From: BOG-908 sp963692875
Lineage (GTDB): Bacteria; Pseudomonadota; Alphaproteobacteria; Acetobacterales; Acetobacteraceae
Length of the DNA: 64,000 bases
NCBI GenBank assembly: GCA_965198755.1
Contig: OZ240673.1
Coordinates: 2,914,001-2,978,000 of the forward strand
Reading direction: 5' to 3'
A model generated the notes under the pieces. It was not told the DNA's origin. It worked only from the letters and a program-made list of their open reading frames with translations, and searched no databases. Position numbers and translations under genes: made by a program. Positions 43,161 to 51,161 of this stretch are shown here, one piece after another (position 1 is the first letter of the stretch; the number at the start of each line of letters is the position of its first letter).

Positions 43161-43289
43161 AAGCAAGGCCTGCTTTTTTGAAAAAAAGCAGCAAAAAACT
43201 TTTGGTCCTGCTGTCGCGGATTCTCCCTCAGCGTGTACCCAGGGAACAAAAGTTTTTTGGTTCTTTTTTTCAAAAAAGAACCGCTTGCT
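43161..43289. repeat. R1 element, copy 31 (complete, asymmetric, forward)
   Basis: GGCCTGCTTTTTTGAAAAAA/AGCAGC left; GTCCTGCTGTCGCGGATTC; CCCAGGGAACAAAAG; right GGTTCTTTTTTTC/AAAAAAGAACC. It lies between two divergent genes, so here it is at 5' ends. Confidence 0.92.
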
Positions 43290-43313
43290 TTCTTCGGACC
43301 GGAGTCCCCCCGC

Positions 43314-44135
43314 ATGCAAACCAGGCACATCACCCTCGCCACCGGCCGCAGCCTGGATTTCGAGGTCGCGTCCACCGACCAGCCGGACGCCTACTTCGTG
43401 CTCGGCATACGCAAGTGTGGCAGCTCCATCCTGAACTCCATGCTGACCGACCTCGGCCGTCTGAACGGCCATCCGTTCGTCGACGTCGGCGGCCGCTTCT
43501 TCGCCGCCGACGTCCCCGAGCAGGACTGGCGCACCGACCCCGCGGTGCTGGACGCGCTGGCCGGCGGCACGGTGTATGGCGGCTTCCGCTCCATGCCGCT
43601 GGTGTTCGCCGAAAGCCCGCTCTACCGGCGGTCGCGCAAGATCCTGCTGGTGCGCGACCCGCGCGACGCGCTGGTGAGCGAGTACTTCTCCATCGCCCAC
43701 AGCCACGGCCTGCCGGACGCGGCCGAGACGGCGGGCGGCGCGCGCGAGGAGTTCCTGGCATTGCGGCAGGAGGCGCAGGTGACCGGCATCGAGGAGATGG
43801 TGCTGCAGCGTGCGCCGCCGATGTGCGACGCGTTCGTGGAGTACGCCGGCGCCGCGTCCGACCCGCTCACCCGGACCTACCGCTACGAGGACGTGATTCT
43901 GGACAAGCGGCCGTGGCTGCGCAGCATGGCCGACCATTTCGGCTGGGACGGCGGCTCGCCGGGGTTCGTGGACGGCATGATGGGCTGGGCGGACAAGGTG
44001 CCGGCAGAGGAACAGAACCGGGAGTTCATCCGGCGCGTGGTGCCGGGGGACCATCGCAACAAGCTGGGTGCCCGGGTAATCGGGCAGCTAGGCGAGGTGC
44101 TTCGGCCGGCGATGGAGCTGTTTGGCTATAAGTGA
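43314..44135 (+). CDS. Sulfotransferase-like protein
   Basis: 273 residues. PAPS-binding signatures: a 5'-phosphosulfate loop variant 'VLGIRKCGSSILNSML' near residue 30 and the 3'-phosphate motif 'KILLVRDPRDALVSEYFS' near residue 110. 'TYRYEDVILDKRPWL' matches the later part of the fold. It would transfer sulfate from PAPS to a carbohydrate or other acceptor. The divergent neighbour is a glycosyltransferase, which suggests joint glycan work; this is inference. Confidence 0.85.
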   Translation: MQTRHITLATGRSLDFEVASTDQPDAYFVLGIRKCGSSILNSMLTDLGRLNGHPFVDVGGRFFAADVPEQDWRTDPAVLDALAGGTVYGGFRSMPLVFAESPLYRRSRKILLVRDPRDALVSEYFSIAHSHGLPDAAETAGGAREEFLALRQEAQVTGIEEMVLQRAPPMCDAFVEYAGAASDPLTRTYRYEDVILDKRPWLRSMADHFGWDGGSPGFVDGMMGWADKVPAEEQNREFIRRVVPGDHRNKLGARVIGQLGEVLRPAMELFGYK

Positions 44136-44137
44136 CA

Positions 44138-44166
44138 TCAAACGGACTGAAGGTTGACCGTTCAGA
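44138..44166 (+). repeat. R4 flank repeat, copy c
   Basis: CAAACGGACTGAAGGTTGAC followed by CGTTCAGAA, next to R1 copy 32; shares GAAGGTTGACCGTTC with copy a. Confidence 0.55.
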
Positions 44167-44297
44167 AGCAAGCAAGGCCTTCTTTTTTGAAAAGAAGCAA
44201 AAAACTTTTGTTCTCGCTGTCGCGGTCCTGTCCGGAGAGCGCGCGACAGCGGAGTCAAAAGTTTTTTGGTCCTTTTTTTCAAAAAAGGACTGCTTGC
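44167..44297. repeat. R1 element, copy 32 (complete, symmetric)
   Basis: GGCCTTCTTTTTTGAAAAGAAGC left; CTCGCTGTCGCGGTCC facing GCGCGACAGCGGAG; right GGTCCTTTTTTTC/AAAAAAGGACT. Core nearly the same as copy 5. Confidence 0.9.
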
Positions 44298-44331
44298 TTT
44301 CTATGAGAAAGCATCAACGCCAGTCGATATA

Positions 44332-44391
44332 AGCAAGGCCTTCTTTTTTGAATAAAAGAAGCAAAAAACGTTCGGGCCGGCTGTCGCGGGG
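44332..44391. repeat. R1 element, copy 33 (left half)
   Basis: GGCCTTCTTTTTTGAATAAAAG/AAGC, then AAAAAACGTTCGGGCCGGC and TGTCGCGG. No right arm; 35 bp after copy 32. Confidence 0.75.
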
Positions 44392-44428
44392 TGGGGCCGG
44401 CGCGCGCGCTCCGGCCCCATGACCTAGG

Positions 44429-44809
44429 TTACGGCGCGCCCTTCTTGCAGAGAATGTTGAAGGTGATCAGCGAGCCGGCCTGGGCGCCTTCAGTGTTCCA
44501 GCGGAAGTTCCAGGCGTACTCGTTGTAGTTGGCCGGCGAGATGTCCAGCCGGGGGCCGCTGCCGCTGAGCAGGAAGCCGCGGCCCTGCGTGGTGCTGTTC
44601 GCCTGGAAACCGCCGTTCTGCACCGAGTAGCCGGTCGGGCAGTCGTAGTGGAAGAACAGGTCGGTCTCGCCGGTCGGCACGGTGTAGGTGTAAGGCGCCT
44701 GCCAGCCGGCGCCGCCGGTGGCCGCATGCGCTGGCCTGGTCGGGGCAACCACGCCGGCGAGCACGCCAAGTGCGAGGGTGCCTGCAGCCGCCTTAAGAAT
44801 GGTTTTCAT
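44429..44809 (-). CDS. Small exported protein of unknown function
   Basis: 126 residues. Signal peptide 'MKTILKAAAGTLALGVLAGV...AHA' with cleavage near residue 29. The mature part is rich in aromatic, Thr, Gly and Asn residues ('APYTYTVPTGETDLFFHYDC', 'YNEYAWNFRWNTEGAQAGS') and has two Cys (CPTG and ILCKKG) that could form a disulfide. Probably a small beta-sandwich. AGGAG lies before the ATG. No family recognised. Confidence 0.75.
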   Translation of the reverse strand: MKTILKAAAGTLALGVLAGVVAPTRPAHAATGGAGWQAPYTYTVPTGETDLFFHYDCPTGYSVQNGGFQANSTTQGRGFLLSGSGPRLDISPANYNEYAWNFRWNTEGAQAGSLITFNILCKKGAP

Positions 44810-44939
44810 CGTTTGTCTCCTGCCTCATGTCTCCGGGTTTTCCGGAGGCGGCCGACACGGTGTCGCCGCGGGACGGAGAAAGGCAGGACGGCGGCGTTTA
44901 GGCTTCTCAAGCGTGCTCAATCGGGGTCAACGCGCAGGA

Positions 44940-45079
44940 AGCAAGGCCTTCTTCGAGAAAAAGAAGCAAAAAGCTTTTGTCGCGGCTGTCGCGGACGGCT
45001 GAAACGACACGCCTCACCAACGCGCACCTACAAGAGACAAAAGTTTTTTGGTTTCTTTTTGCAAAAAAGAACCGCTTGC
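44940..45079. repeat. R1 element, copy 34 (complete, 'GGCTGAAACG' core)
   Basis: GGCCTTCTTCGAGAAAAAG/AAGC left; CGCGGCTGTCGCGGACGGCTG then GAAACGACACGCC; right GGTTTCTTTTTGC/AAAAAAGAACC. Core matches copy 8. Confidence 0.88.
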
Positions 45080-45147
45080 CTTGCCTTGCTTGCCGGGCCT
45101 GGCTTGCGAGCCTAGTCTCGTAACAACCTCACAGAGCAGGCTGAGCG

Positions 45148-47262
45148 ATGGCAAAGCCCCTGTACCGGTTCGGCGCGTTCGAGCTCGACCTGGATCGCCG
45201 CTCGCTGCAGCGCGCCGGCGAACCGGTCCCCGTCAGCCCGCGCGGGTTCGACATCCTCGCCGCCCTGGTCGAGGAGCGTGACCAGGTGCTCAGCCGGGCG
45301 GAGATCATGGCCCGCGTCTGGCCGGGCATCTCGGTCGAGGAGCACAACCTTTCGGTGCAGATGTCCAAGCTGCGCCGTGCGCTGGGCGACACCGGCGACG
45401 ACGGTCAGGTGATCGCCACCGTACCGGGCCGCGGCTACCGTTTCGTGGCCGCGCTGGACGAGCCGGAGGCGGACCTGCCTCTACCCGCGGTGCCGGAGGC
45501 GGCGGTGACGCGCTGGCCACGCCGGCCGCGCGTGGCTGCTGCCGGTGCCGCCGTGCTCGCGTGCGTGGTTGGCTGGGCCGTGCTGCGGCCGGCAGTGCGC
45601 CCGGCCCCGCCGCTGTCCATCGTGGTGATGCCGCTGCGCGACCTCGGCGGCGGCCCGGACCAGGCCTATTTGGCGGATGCGATCAGCGACGACCTGACCA
45701 CCGACCTGGCACAGATCCCCGGCAGCACGGTGATCGCGCGCGAGACGGCCGACAGCTACAAGGGACGCGCGGTTCCGGTGGGCGAGGTGGGCCGGGCGCT
45801 GGGCGTGCGCTACCTGCTGGAAGGCAGCCTGCGGGCCGAGGGGGGATCGCTGCACATCAACGCGCAGCTGATCGACACCGGGTCCGGCGCGCATTTGTGG
45901 GCGCAGCGTTTCGACATCGCGCGCGCCGGGCTGGGCGAGGCGCGCGACACCATCGTGCGGCGGATCGCCTCGGCGCTGAACGTGGAGCTGGTGGCCGCGG
46001 AGAGTGCGCGGTCGTTGCACGACCGGCCGGACGACCCCACCGCGCTCGACCTGTTCTTCCGGGCGCGGTCGATCCTGGACCACGACGACACGCTGCACGG
46101 CTTCCAGGCGGCGCAGAAGCTGCTGGAGCAGTCGGTGGAAAAGCAGCCCGGCTTCGGCGACGCGCTGGCCGAGCTGGGGGCGATGCTGCTGCGCAAGATA
46201 CAGAGCGTGGACGACCCCGACGACCAGGCGGATTTCGCCGAGGCGACGACGATGATCGCGCGCGCGCGCGCGGTCTCGCCGCGCAACGCGCGGGCGTTGG
46301 CGGCCCATGCGCAGGCGATGGTGATCCAAGGAAGATATGCCGAGGCCGCCTACGCAGCGCGTGAGGCGCTGGGCGGCGATCCTTCGGACGTGGTAGCACT
46401 CGGCGCGTTGGCCAAGTCGGCTTTTCAGCAAGGAATGCTCGACGAGGCGGGGCGTGCCTGGGAGACGCTGCTGCGGATCAACCCGGGCGCGCGATCGGAT
46501 CGGTCGCGGCTGCTCGGCCTTGGCTACGTCCGGCTGCTCCAGGGGCGCACGGACGCCGCGGTCGACCTGATCCAGCGCGCTGTCGCCGGAGACCCGGAAC
46601 TGCATCCGGGCGCCGACAACTGGGGCCGGGCGGAGGGCGCGCGCATGCTGCTGACGGCAGCAGCCGCCATGCGTGGCGACGTGGCCGAGGCACACCGGCG
46701 CTACGTTGCGTACGACGGTCTGTGGCCGCACCGGAGCGTGTGGCGCATTGCCGCGAGCGCATCGCGCAAGGTCGCCGCCCTGCCCGGTTTTTCGGCGCTG
46801 CTGGCTGCCCTGCGCCAGGCCGGCATGCCGGACTTCACCGACGAGCACGCGGATTTCGGGGTGGCGCCCTCGGCCGCGCCGCTTCCGCTGGAGACGTTCA
46901 CACCCACGCCGCTGAGCGTGCCTGGTGCCATGACGATCGACACCGCCGGTCTGGTGAGGATGCTGCAGCAACCTCAGACGATGCTGATCGACCTTGGGGC
47001 TGGCGTCAGTGTGCCGCCGGGCGCGGTGTGGGAGGACGAAGACGCTCAAACAGGCGACAACCTGGCCTTCGTCGAGGCGAGTGTGCAGCGCGCCGGCGGC
47101 TGGTCCCGCCAAGTGGTCGTCATGTCGCGAGGGCCCTGCGAGAGCGCTTCCTACAACGTGGTTCTGCGGCTGGTCTCTGCCGGCAGACAAGTCGTGTGGT
47201 ACAGGGGCGGAGAGGAAGCCTGGGCCAAGGCGGGACTTGCGTCCATCGATCATCGCGCTTGA
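45148..47262 (+). CDS. CadC-type membrane regulator with TPR domain
   Basis: 704 residues. N-terminal OmpR/PhoB-type winged helix (about 5-100: 'FGAFELDLDRRSLQRAGEPV', 'KLRRALGD...VPGRGYRF'). One membrane segment follows (about 128-147). Next comes a TolB-like domain ('LSIVVMPLRDLGG', 'AISDDLTTDLAQIPGSTVIA', 'YLLEGSLR', 'LWAQRFD'; about 153-270) and then TPR-like helices. The C-terminal 130 residues match nothing I know. The order HTH, membrane, sensor is that of CadC/ToxR-like one-component regulators. Target genes are unknown; the small gene 60 bp downstream is probably co-transcribed. Confidence 0.88.
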   Translation: MAKPLYRFGAFELDLDRRSLQRAGEPVPVSPRGFDILAALVEERDQVLSRAEIMARVWPGISVEEHNLSVQMSKLRRALGDTGDDGQVIATVPGRGYRFVAALDEPEADLPLPAVPEAAVTRWPRRPRVAAAGAAVLACVVGWAVLRPAVRPAPPLSIVVMPLRDLGGGPDQAYLADAISDDLTTDLAQIPGSTVIARETADSYKGRAVPVGEVGRALGVRYLLEGSLRAEGGSLHINAQLIDTGSGAHLWAQRFDIARAGLGEARDTIVRRIASALNVELVAAESARSLHDRPDDPTALDLFFRARSILDHDDTLHGFQAAQKLLEQSVEKQPGFGDALAELGAMLLRKIQSVDDPDDQADFAEATTMIARARAVSPRNARALAAHAQAMVIQGRYAEAAYAAREALGGDPSDVVALGALAKSAFQQGMLDEAGRAWETLLRINPGARSDRSRLLGLGYVRLLQGRTDAAVDLIQRAVAGDPELHPGADNWGRAEGARMLLTAAAAMRGDVAEAHRRYVAYDGLWPHRSVWRIAASASRKVAALPGFSALLAALRQAGMPDFTDEHADFGVAPSAAPLPLETFTPTPLSVPGAMTIDTAGLVRMLQQPQTMLIDLGAGVSVPPGAVWEDEDAQTGDNLAFVEASVQRAGGWSRQVVVMSRGPCESASYNVVLRLVSAGRQVVWYRGGEEAWAKAGLASIDHRA

Positions 47263-47322
47263 TTCATGGACGAAGCTGCGTCGTTATGATCTCGCTCGAA
47301 AACACTCCGAAAGGAAAGGCAG

Positions 47323-47643
47323 ATGAGCGGCACACAAGCGGACATAGACAGCGATCTGAAGCTGAACGGCGCATTGTTCCTAGACGTGTCATTCGGCTTC
47401 GAGAAGAAGTGGCTCATCGGCCCGGACGGCCAATTGTCCAAGTTCCCGCCCGGCGTAGGCGACGGCGGAGCGACCGTGGCGATCGGGCCTGTCAACCTGA
47501 AGGGTTTGTCCCAGGCGCAGGTCGCCGAGGCTGTCGCCAAGCGCGCCAGCGACATGGCGCTGGTTGCTACGGCAGTTGCAGTTGCAGACAGGCAGTTTGC
47601 CGATGCGCTGTTCGCGGCGGGTTACGGCACGACGGCGAGCTAA
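47323..47643 (+). CDS. Hypothetical protein (106 residues)
   Basis: No family recognised, no signal peptide or membrane segment. The N-terminal half is strand-like ('LNGALFLDVSFGFEKKWLIG'); the C-terminal half is an Ala-rich helix ('AQVAEAVAKRASDMALVATA'). GGAAAGG precedes the ATG. Probably in an operon with the CadC-type regulator. R1 copy 35 follows after 3 bp. Confidence 0.65.
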   Translation: MSGTQADIDSDLKLNGALFLDVSFGFEKKWLIGPDGQLSKFPPGVGDGGATVAIGPVNLKGLSQAQVAEAVAKRASDMALVATAVAVADRQFADALFAAGYGTTAS

Positions 47644-47646
47644 GGG

Positions 47647-47773
47647 AGCAAGCGCTTCTTTTTTGAAAAAAAGAAGCAAAAAACTTTTATCCCTGCTGTC
47701 GCGGAGGCTTCTGCAGCGTGCACCAAGGGGACAAAAGTTTTTTGGTTCTTTTTTTCAAAAAAGAACAGCTTGC
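47647..47773. repeat. R1 element, copy 35 (complete, asymmetric, between convergent genes)
   Basis: GCTTCTTTTTTGAAAAAAAG/AAGC left; CCCTGCTGTCGCGGAGGC; AAGGGGACAAAAG; right GGTTCTTTTTTTC/AAAAAAGAACA. Ends at the TAA of the phosphatase gene (minus), leaving 3 bp to the stop of the upstream gene. Confidence 0.93.
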
Positions 47774-49555
47774 TTACTGCGGTATCAGCTTCACTCGCCC
47801 TGACGGCACAACAAACGTCGCCAACTCGCTCAGCGTCGACGTCGGCGCCTTCACCGTGCTGGGCGTCTTGAACGTGCAAACCATCCGCTCCGGCGTCATC
47901 GTCAGGATGCCGTAGCCCCAGGTGCTGCCGTTCCAGAACACCATGTGCGGGTTATATTTCAGGATGTACGGCTCGAGCGAGTCCTGCGGCAAGCCTGCTG
48001 CGGCCAGGCGTTTTGCGGCAGCCGGGGACGAGGCGGGCGCCGGCGTGTCGACGCCGGCGTCGAGGTAGTTGCCGGAGCTGATGGCACCCACCATCAGTTC
48101 CACGCCCACCGGCTCGGCATGCAGGTCGTTGTAGTCGGCCTTCAAATACGAGGCCATGAACAGGTGTGCGTCGCCGGAGATGGCGACGAAGTTCTCCACG
48201 TTGGCGGCCTGGATGGTGCTGAGGATCTCGGCGCGTTCGTCCGGGTAGCCGTCCCACTGGTCGAGGTCGAAGTAGATCAGCTCGGGTGAGAGCGGCGGGC
48301 CGAACTTGTACTGCGCGAGCATCACCTCGTTGGCCCAGATCTTCCACGTCGCCTTAGACTGGGTGACCTGTTCGAGGAACCACTCCTTCTGCGTGGCGCC
48401 GAGCATGGAACGCGCCGGGTCGAACTGCGCCGGGCAGCCGAGCGTCTCGTAGCGCTCGCCGATGTCGACGTCGCCACAGGGCGGGCCGTCGCGATACAGC
48501 CGCTCGTCGGTGACGACCAGCTGCATCATCGTGCCGAAGTTGAAGTTGCGATAGACGGTGATCTGCTTCTCCCAGTTCAGACTGGGGTTGTACGGCACCG
48601 CGGCGAGCGAATACTCCGACCACGCCTTGGTGGCGGCGGCGCGCAAGGCGGGCTGCGGCGTGGTGGCGGACTTGCCGGACGGGTTGGTGTCCTCGTGGTA
48701 GTCCTGGTGGCAATCGTTGAAGAACTCGTGGTCGTCCCACAGCAGGATGAAGGTGAACTGCTCGTGCGCGGCCTGGATCTGCGGGTCGGCGCGGTAGGTC
48801 TGCCAGAGGTGGCGGTAGTCGGCCAGGCCCTGCGGATACTGGCCGCCCAGCGGGTAGGGCGGCACCACGCGCACCGGGCCGTTGTTCGGGCCGCCGACGC
48901 CGTCGTCGAGGTACTCGTAGATGTAGTCGCCGAGGAAGACGACCACGTCGACGTCCTCCTGCGCCAGGAAGCCGTAGGCGTTGTAGAAGCCGTTGCTGTA
49001 GTCCTGGCAGACAACGAAGGCGACGTTGAGCTTGGCGAGCGAGTCGCCGGGCAGCGGCAAGGTCTTCAGCCGGCCGACATTGGTTGCGATGTTGTCGAAC
49101 ACGAAGCGGTAGTAGTACGCCGTGAACGGCTGCAGTACGGCGTTCTGGATCGGCAGGGAGACGGTGTTGTCCAGCTCCGCCTGCACGGTGGCGGTGCCTT
49201 CCAGCAGCACGCTGTTGCCGTCGAAGTCCGGCGTGGTGCCGATCTGCCAGGCGATGGCGTTGGTGCCGGCCCGCCTGGTCGCGTTCGGGTCGACACGCGT
49301 CCAGATGACGGCGCCGTTCGGGTTGGGGTCGCCGGACGCCAGGCTCTGCGGGAAGGTCGTGGCGGTGTCGAGCGGGGTGCTGGCGGAGTTGACGGCGAAG
49401 ATGCTGCGGTCGGTGGCCGCGTCGGCCGTCGCGATGAAGGGGACCGGATGGGCGTAGGCCGGGGTGATGTCGCCCGATGCCGCGCCGCGCATGCCGCCGG
49501 CAACCCAGCCCACCGAGCCAGCCGCCAGGCCGGTCAGAAACCCACGACGCTGCAT
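47774..49555 (-). CDS. PhoD-type alkaline phosphatase / phosphodiesterase
   Basis: 593 residues. Tat-type start 'MQRRGFLTGLAAG'. PhoD N-terminal beta domain ('FPQSLASGDPNPNGAVIWTR' in part: SLASGDP, VIWTRV), then the metallophosphatase domain with 'VVFLGDYIYEY', 'LLWDDHEFFNDC' and 'FVAISGDAHLFMASYL'. It is exported folded and releases phosphate from phosphomono- or diesters. The stop codon TAA is shared with R1 copy 35. No Pho box noticed upstream. Confidence 0.93.
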   Translation of the reverse strand: MQRRGFLTGLAAGSVGWVAGGMRGAASGDITPAYAHPVPFIATADAATDRSIFAVNSASTPLDTATTFPQSLASGDPNPNGAVIWTRVDPNATRRAGTNAIAWQIGTTPDFDGNSVLLEGTATVQAELDNTVSLPIQNAVLQPFTAYYYRFVFDNIATNVGRLKTLPLPGDSLAKLNVAFVVCQDYSNGFYNAYGFLAQEDVDVVVFLGDYIYEYLDDGVGGPNNGPVRVVPPYPLGGQYPQGLADYRHLWQTYRADPQIQAAHEQFTFILLWDDHEFFNDCHQDYHEDTNPSGKSATTPQPALRAAATKAWSEYSLAAVPYNPSLNWEKQITVYRNFNFGTMMQLVVTDERLYRDGPPCGDVDIGERYETLGCPAQFDPARSMLGATQKEWFLEQVTQSKATWKIWANEVMLAQYKFGPPLSPELIYFDLDQWDGYPDERAEILSTIQAANVENFVAISGDAHLFMASYLKADYNDLHAEPVGVELMVGAISSGNYLDAGVDTPAPASSPAAAKRLAAAGLPQDSLEPYILKYNPHMVFWNGSTWGYGILTMTPERMVCTFKTPSTVKAPTSTLSELATFVVPSGRVKLIPQ

Positions 49556-49724
49556 GCGATGCTCCGATCGTTAATACCTGACGGCAAACTGACATCGGGG
49601 CGGGGTGGCGTCTGTTAAGTTCGAGTGACAGTTTTGGGACTGGGCCGATGCCCGCGGGCGTTCGGCCACTTTCCGTCGAGAGGCGGGAGCGGACGCCGTT
49701 GTTTCACGTTTTGACCGGTGACAG

Positions 49725-49829
49725 GCAAGCAAGCAGTTCTTTTTTGAAAAAAAGAACCAAAAAACTTTTGTCCCCTGGGTACACGCTGCAGGAGACTCCG
49801 CGACAGCAGGACCAAAAGTCTTTTGCTTC
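49725..49829. repeat. R1 element, copy 36, left part (split by insertion)
   Basis: GCAAGCAGTTC hairpin, GTCCCCTGGGTACACGCTGC, CTCCGCGACAGCAGG, AAAAGTCTTTTGCTTC; then it breaks off at the IS66 end. The rest resumes at 52483 (TTTTCTTCAGAAAAGAAGGC) to 52513. Confidence 0.92.
49822..49829 (+). repeat. 8-bp target-site duplication, left
   Basis: TTTGCTTC directly before the IS66 end; the same 8 bases follow the other end at 52475-52482. Confidence 0.93.
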
Positions 49830-49945
49830 GTAATTGCTCACCCCGGGTCTCAAGGTGTTCAGCCGGGCTTGGGTGAGGGATCTGTTTGACACGCCTACGG
49901 GCGAGTCGATTCAAGCTGTGTGTGCCGCCCGACATTGATCTAATA

Positions 49946-51112
49946 CCAACCGCCCTAAACGCTGACCTGTGCCCATTCTCGGGTGGCGATTGAGGTTAGC
50001 CGTTCTGGCATGGCCATCAATGCGTTCCATGCGACACAGCAGGCGTCGACAATCTCTTCGTAGCTGTCCCACACGCGATGGCTGAGCCAATTACTGCGGA
50101 GGTATTGCCAGACATTCTCAACCGGATTGAGTTCCGGCGAGTAGGGCGGCAGGGTCAGTAGCGTGATGTTTGAGGGCACGATCAGGCGCTCGGACGGCCG
50201 ATGCCAGCCGGCGCCGTCGACCTGCATCAGGCAGTGGGCGCCAGGTGCAACATGGCGGCTGACTTCAGCAAGATGCTGGCTCATGGCTTCCAGGTTGACC
50301 GAAGGCATGACGATCCCCGCACCCACGCCGCGCGCCGGGCACACCGCGCCAAATAGGTAGGCCCAGGTGTAGCGGCGATCGCGCGGTGCAGCCGGTCTGC
50401 TGCCGCGCGGCGCCCACACGCGGGTCAGCGTGCCCTGCTGGCCGACGCGGGCTTCATCCTGCCACCAGATCTCGAGCGGTTTGCCGGCGGCATGGGGCGG
50501 CAGGGCGGCCGCGATCAGGTCGGCAAAGTTTTTTTGTGTGTCGCCTGGGCGGCCGGGTCCTGCTCGGGATGGAACGGCCGTACGCTCAGCTTGCGGAACG
50601 CCAGCCTGGCCAGCAACTTGCCGACGCTGCGTTCATGATAGTGCACAGCGAAGTCCGACTGCAGGCGCGCCTGCAGATCGCTGCATCGCCAACGGACAAC
50701 GCCGTCCCGCGCCAGATCGGGACCTTGCTCCACCAGCGCCTTGAACGCCGCGAGCTGCTCAGGCGTCAACTGCGCCGGACGGCCTGGACTGCGACGGTTG
50801 GCCAGGCCGTCGAGGCCTTCCTCGTTGTAGTGGTGCACCCAATCGCGCAGCGTCTGCCGGTCCATGCCGCAGGCCTCGGCGGCCTCGGTCCGCGGCCGCC
50901 CTTCCAGCACGAGCGCAATCGCCAATAAGCGCCGCACGACCGCTCCATCATTGCAGCGCGACGCCTCACGGCGCAGGTCAAAAGCTGATCTGTCTAGACG
51001 CGTGACCGGCACCGGCTTGCTCATTTCTGACCCCCGAATCGGATGACCAGACCAGAGAATCACAAAATCAGCCGCGTGGGTACAATCGCGAGTCATCCTA
51101 TTGGGCGGTTGG
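49946..51112 (-). mobile_element. IS630-family element inserted in the IS66
   Basis: Ends CCAACCGCCC and GGGCGGTTGG are inverted and both are flanked by TA (49944-49945 and 51113-51114), the TA target duplication of IS630/Tc1. About 1,167 bp with one frameshifted transposase gene on the minus strand. Confidence 0.9.
49955..51024 (-). CDS. IS630 transposase, made by -1 frameshift
   Basis: The first frame (51024 to 50515) has an HTH part 'GMDRQTLRDWVHHYNEEGLD' and ends HKKTLPT just after a run of seven A (complement of 50529-50535). The second frame opens at the same run ('KNFADLIAAALPPHAAGKPL') and carries the DDE core: 'EIWWQDEARVGQQG' (first Asp), 'LMQVDGAGWH' (second Asp), 'PPYSPELNPVENVW' (Glu). 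A -1 slip at A7 joins them, as known for several IS630 members. GGGGGT lies upstream of ATG 51024. Probably functional. Confidence 0.88.
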
Positions 51113-51161
51113 TATAAGCAAGCTGAGCCACGTCGAGAAGGACGACCTGATCCGGACGCTG

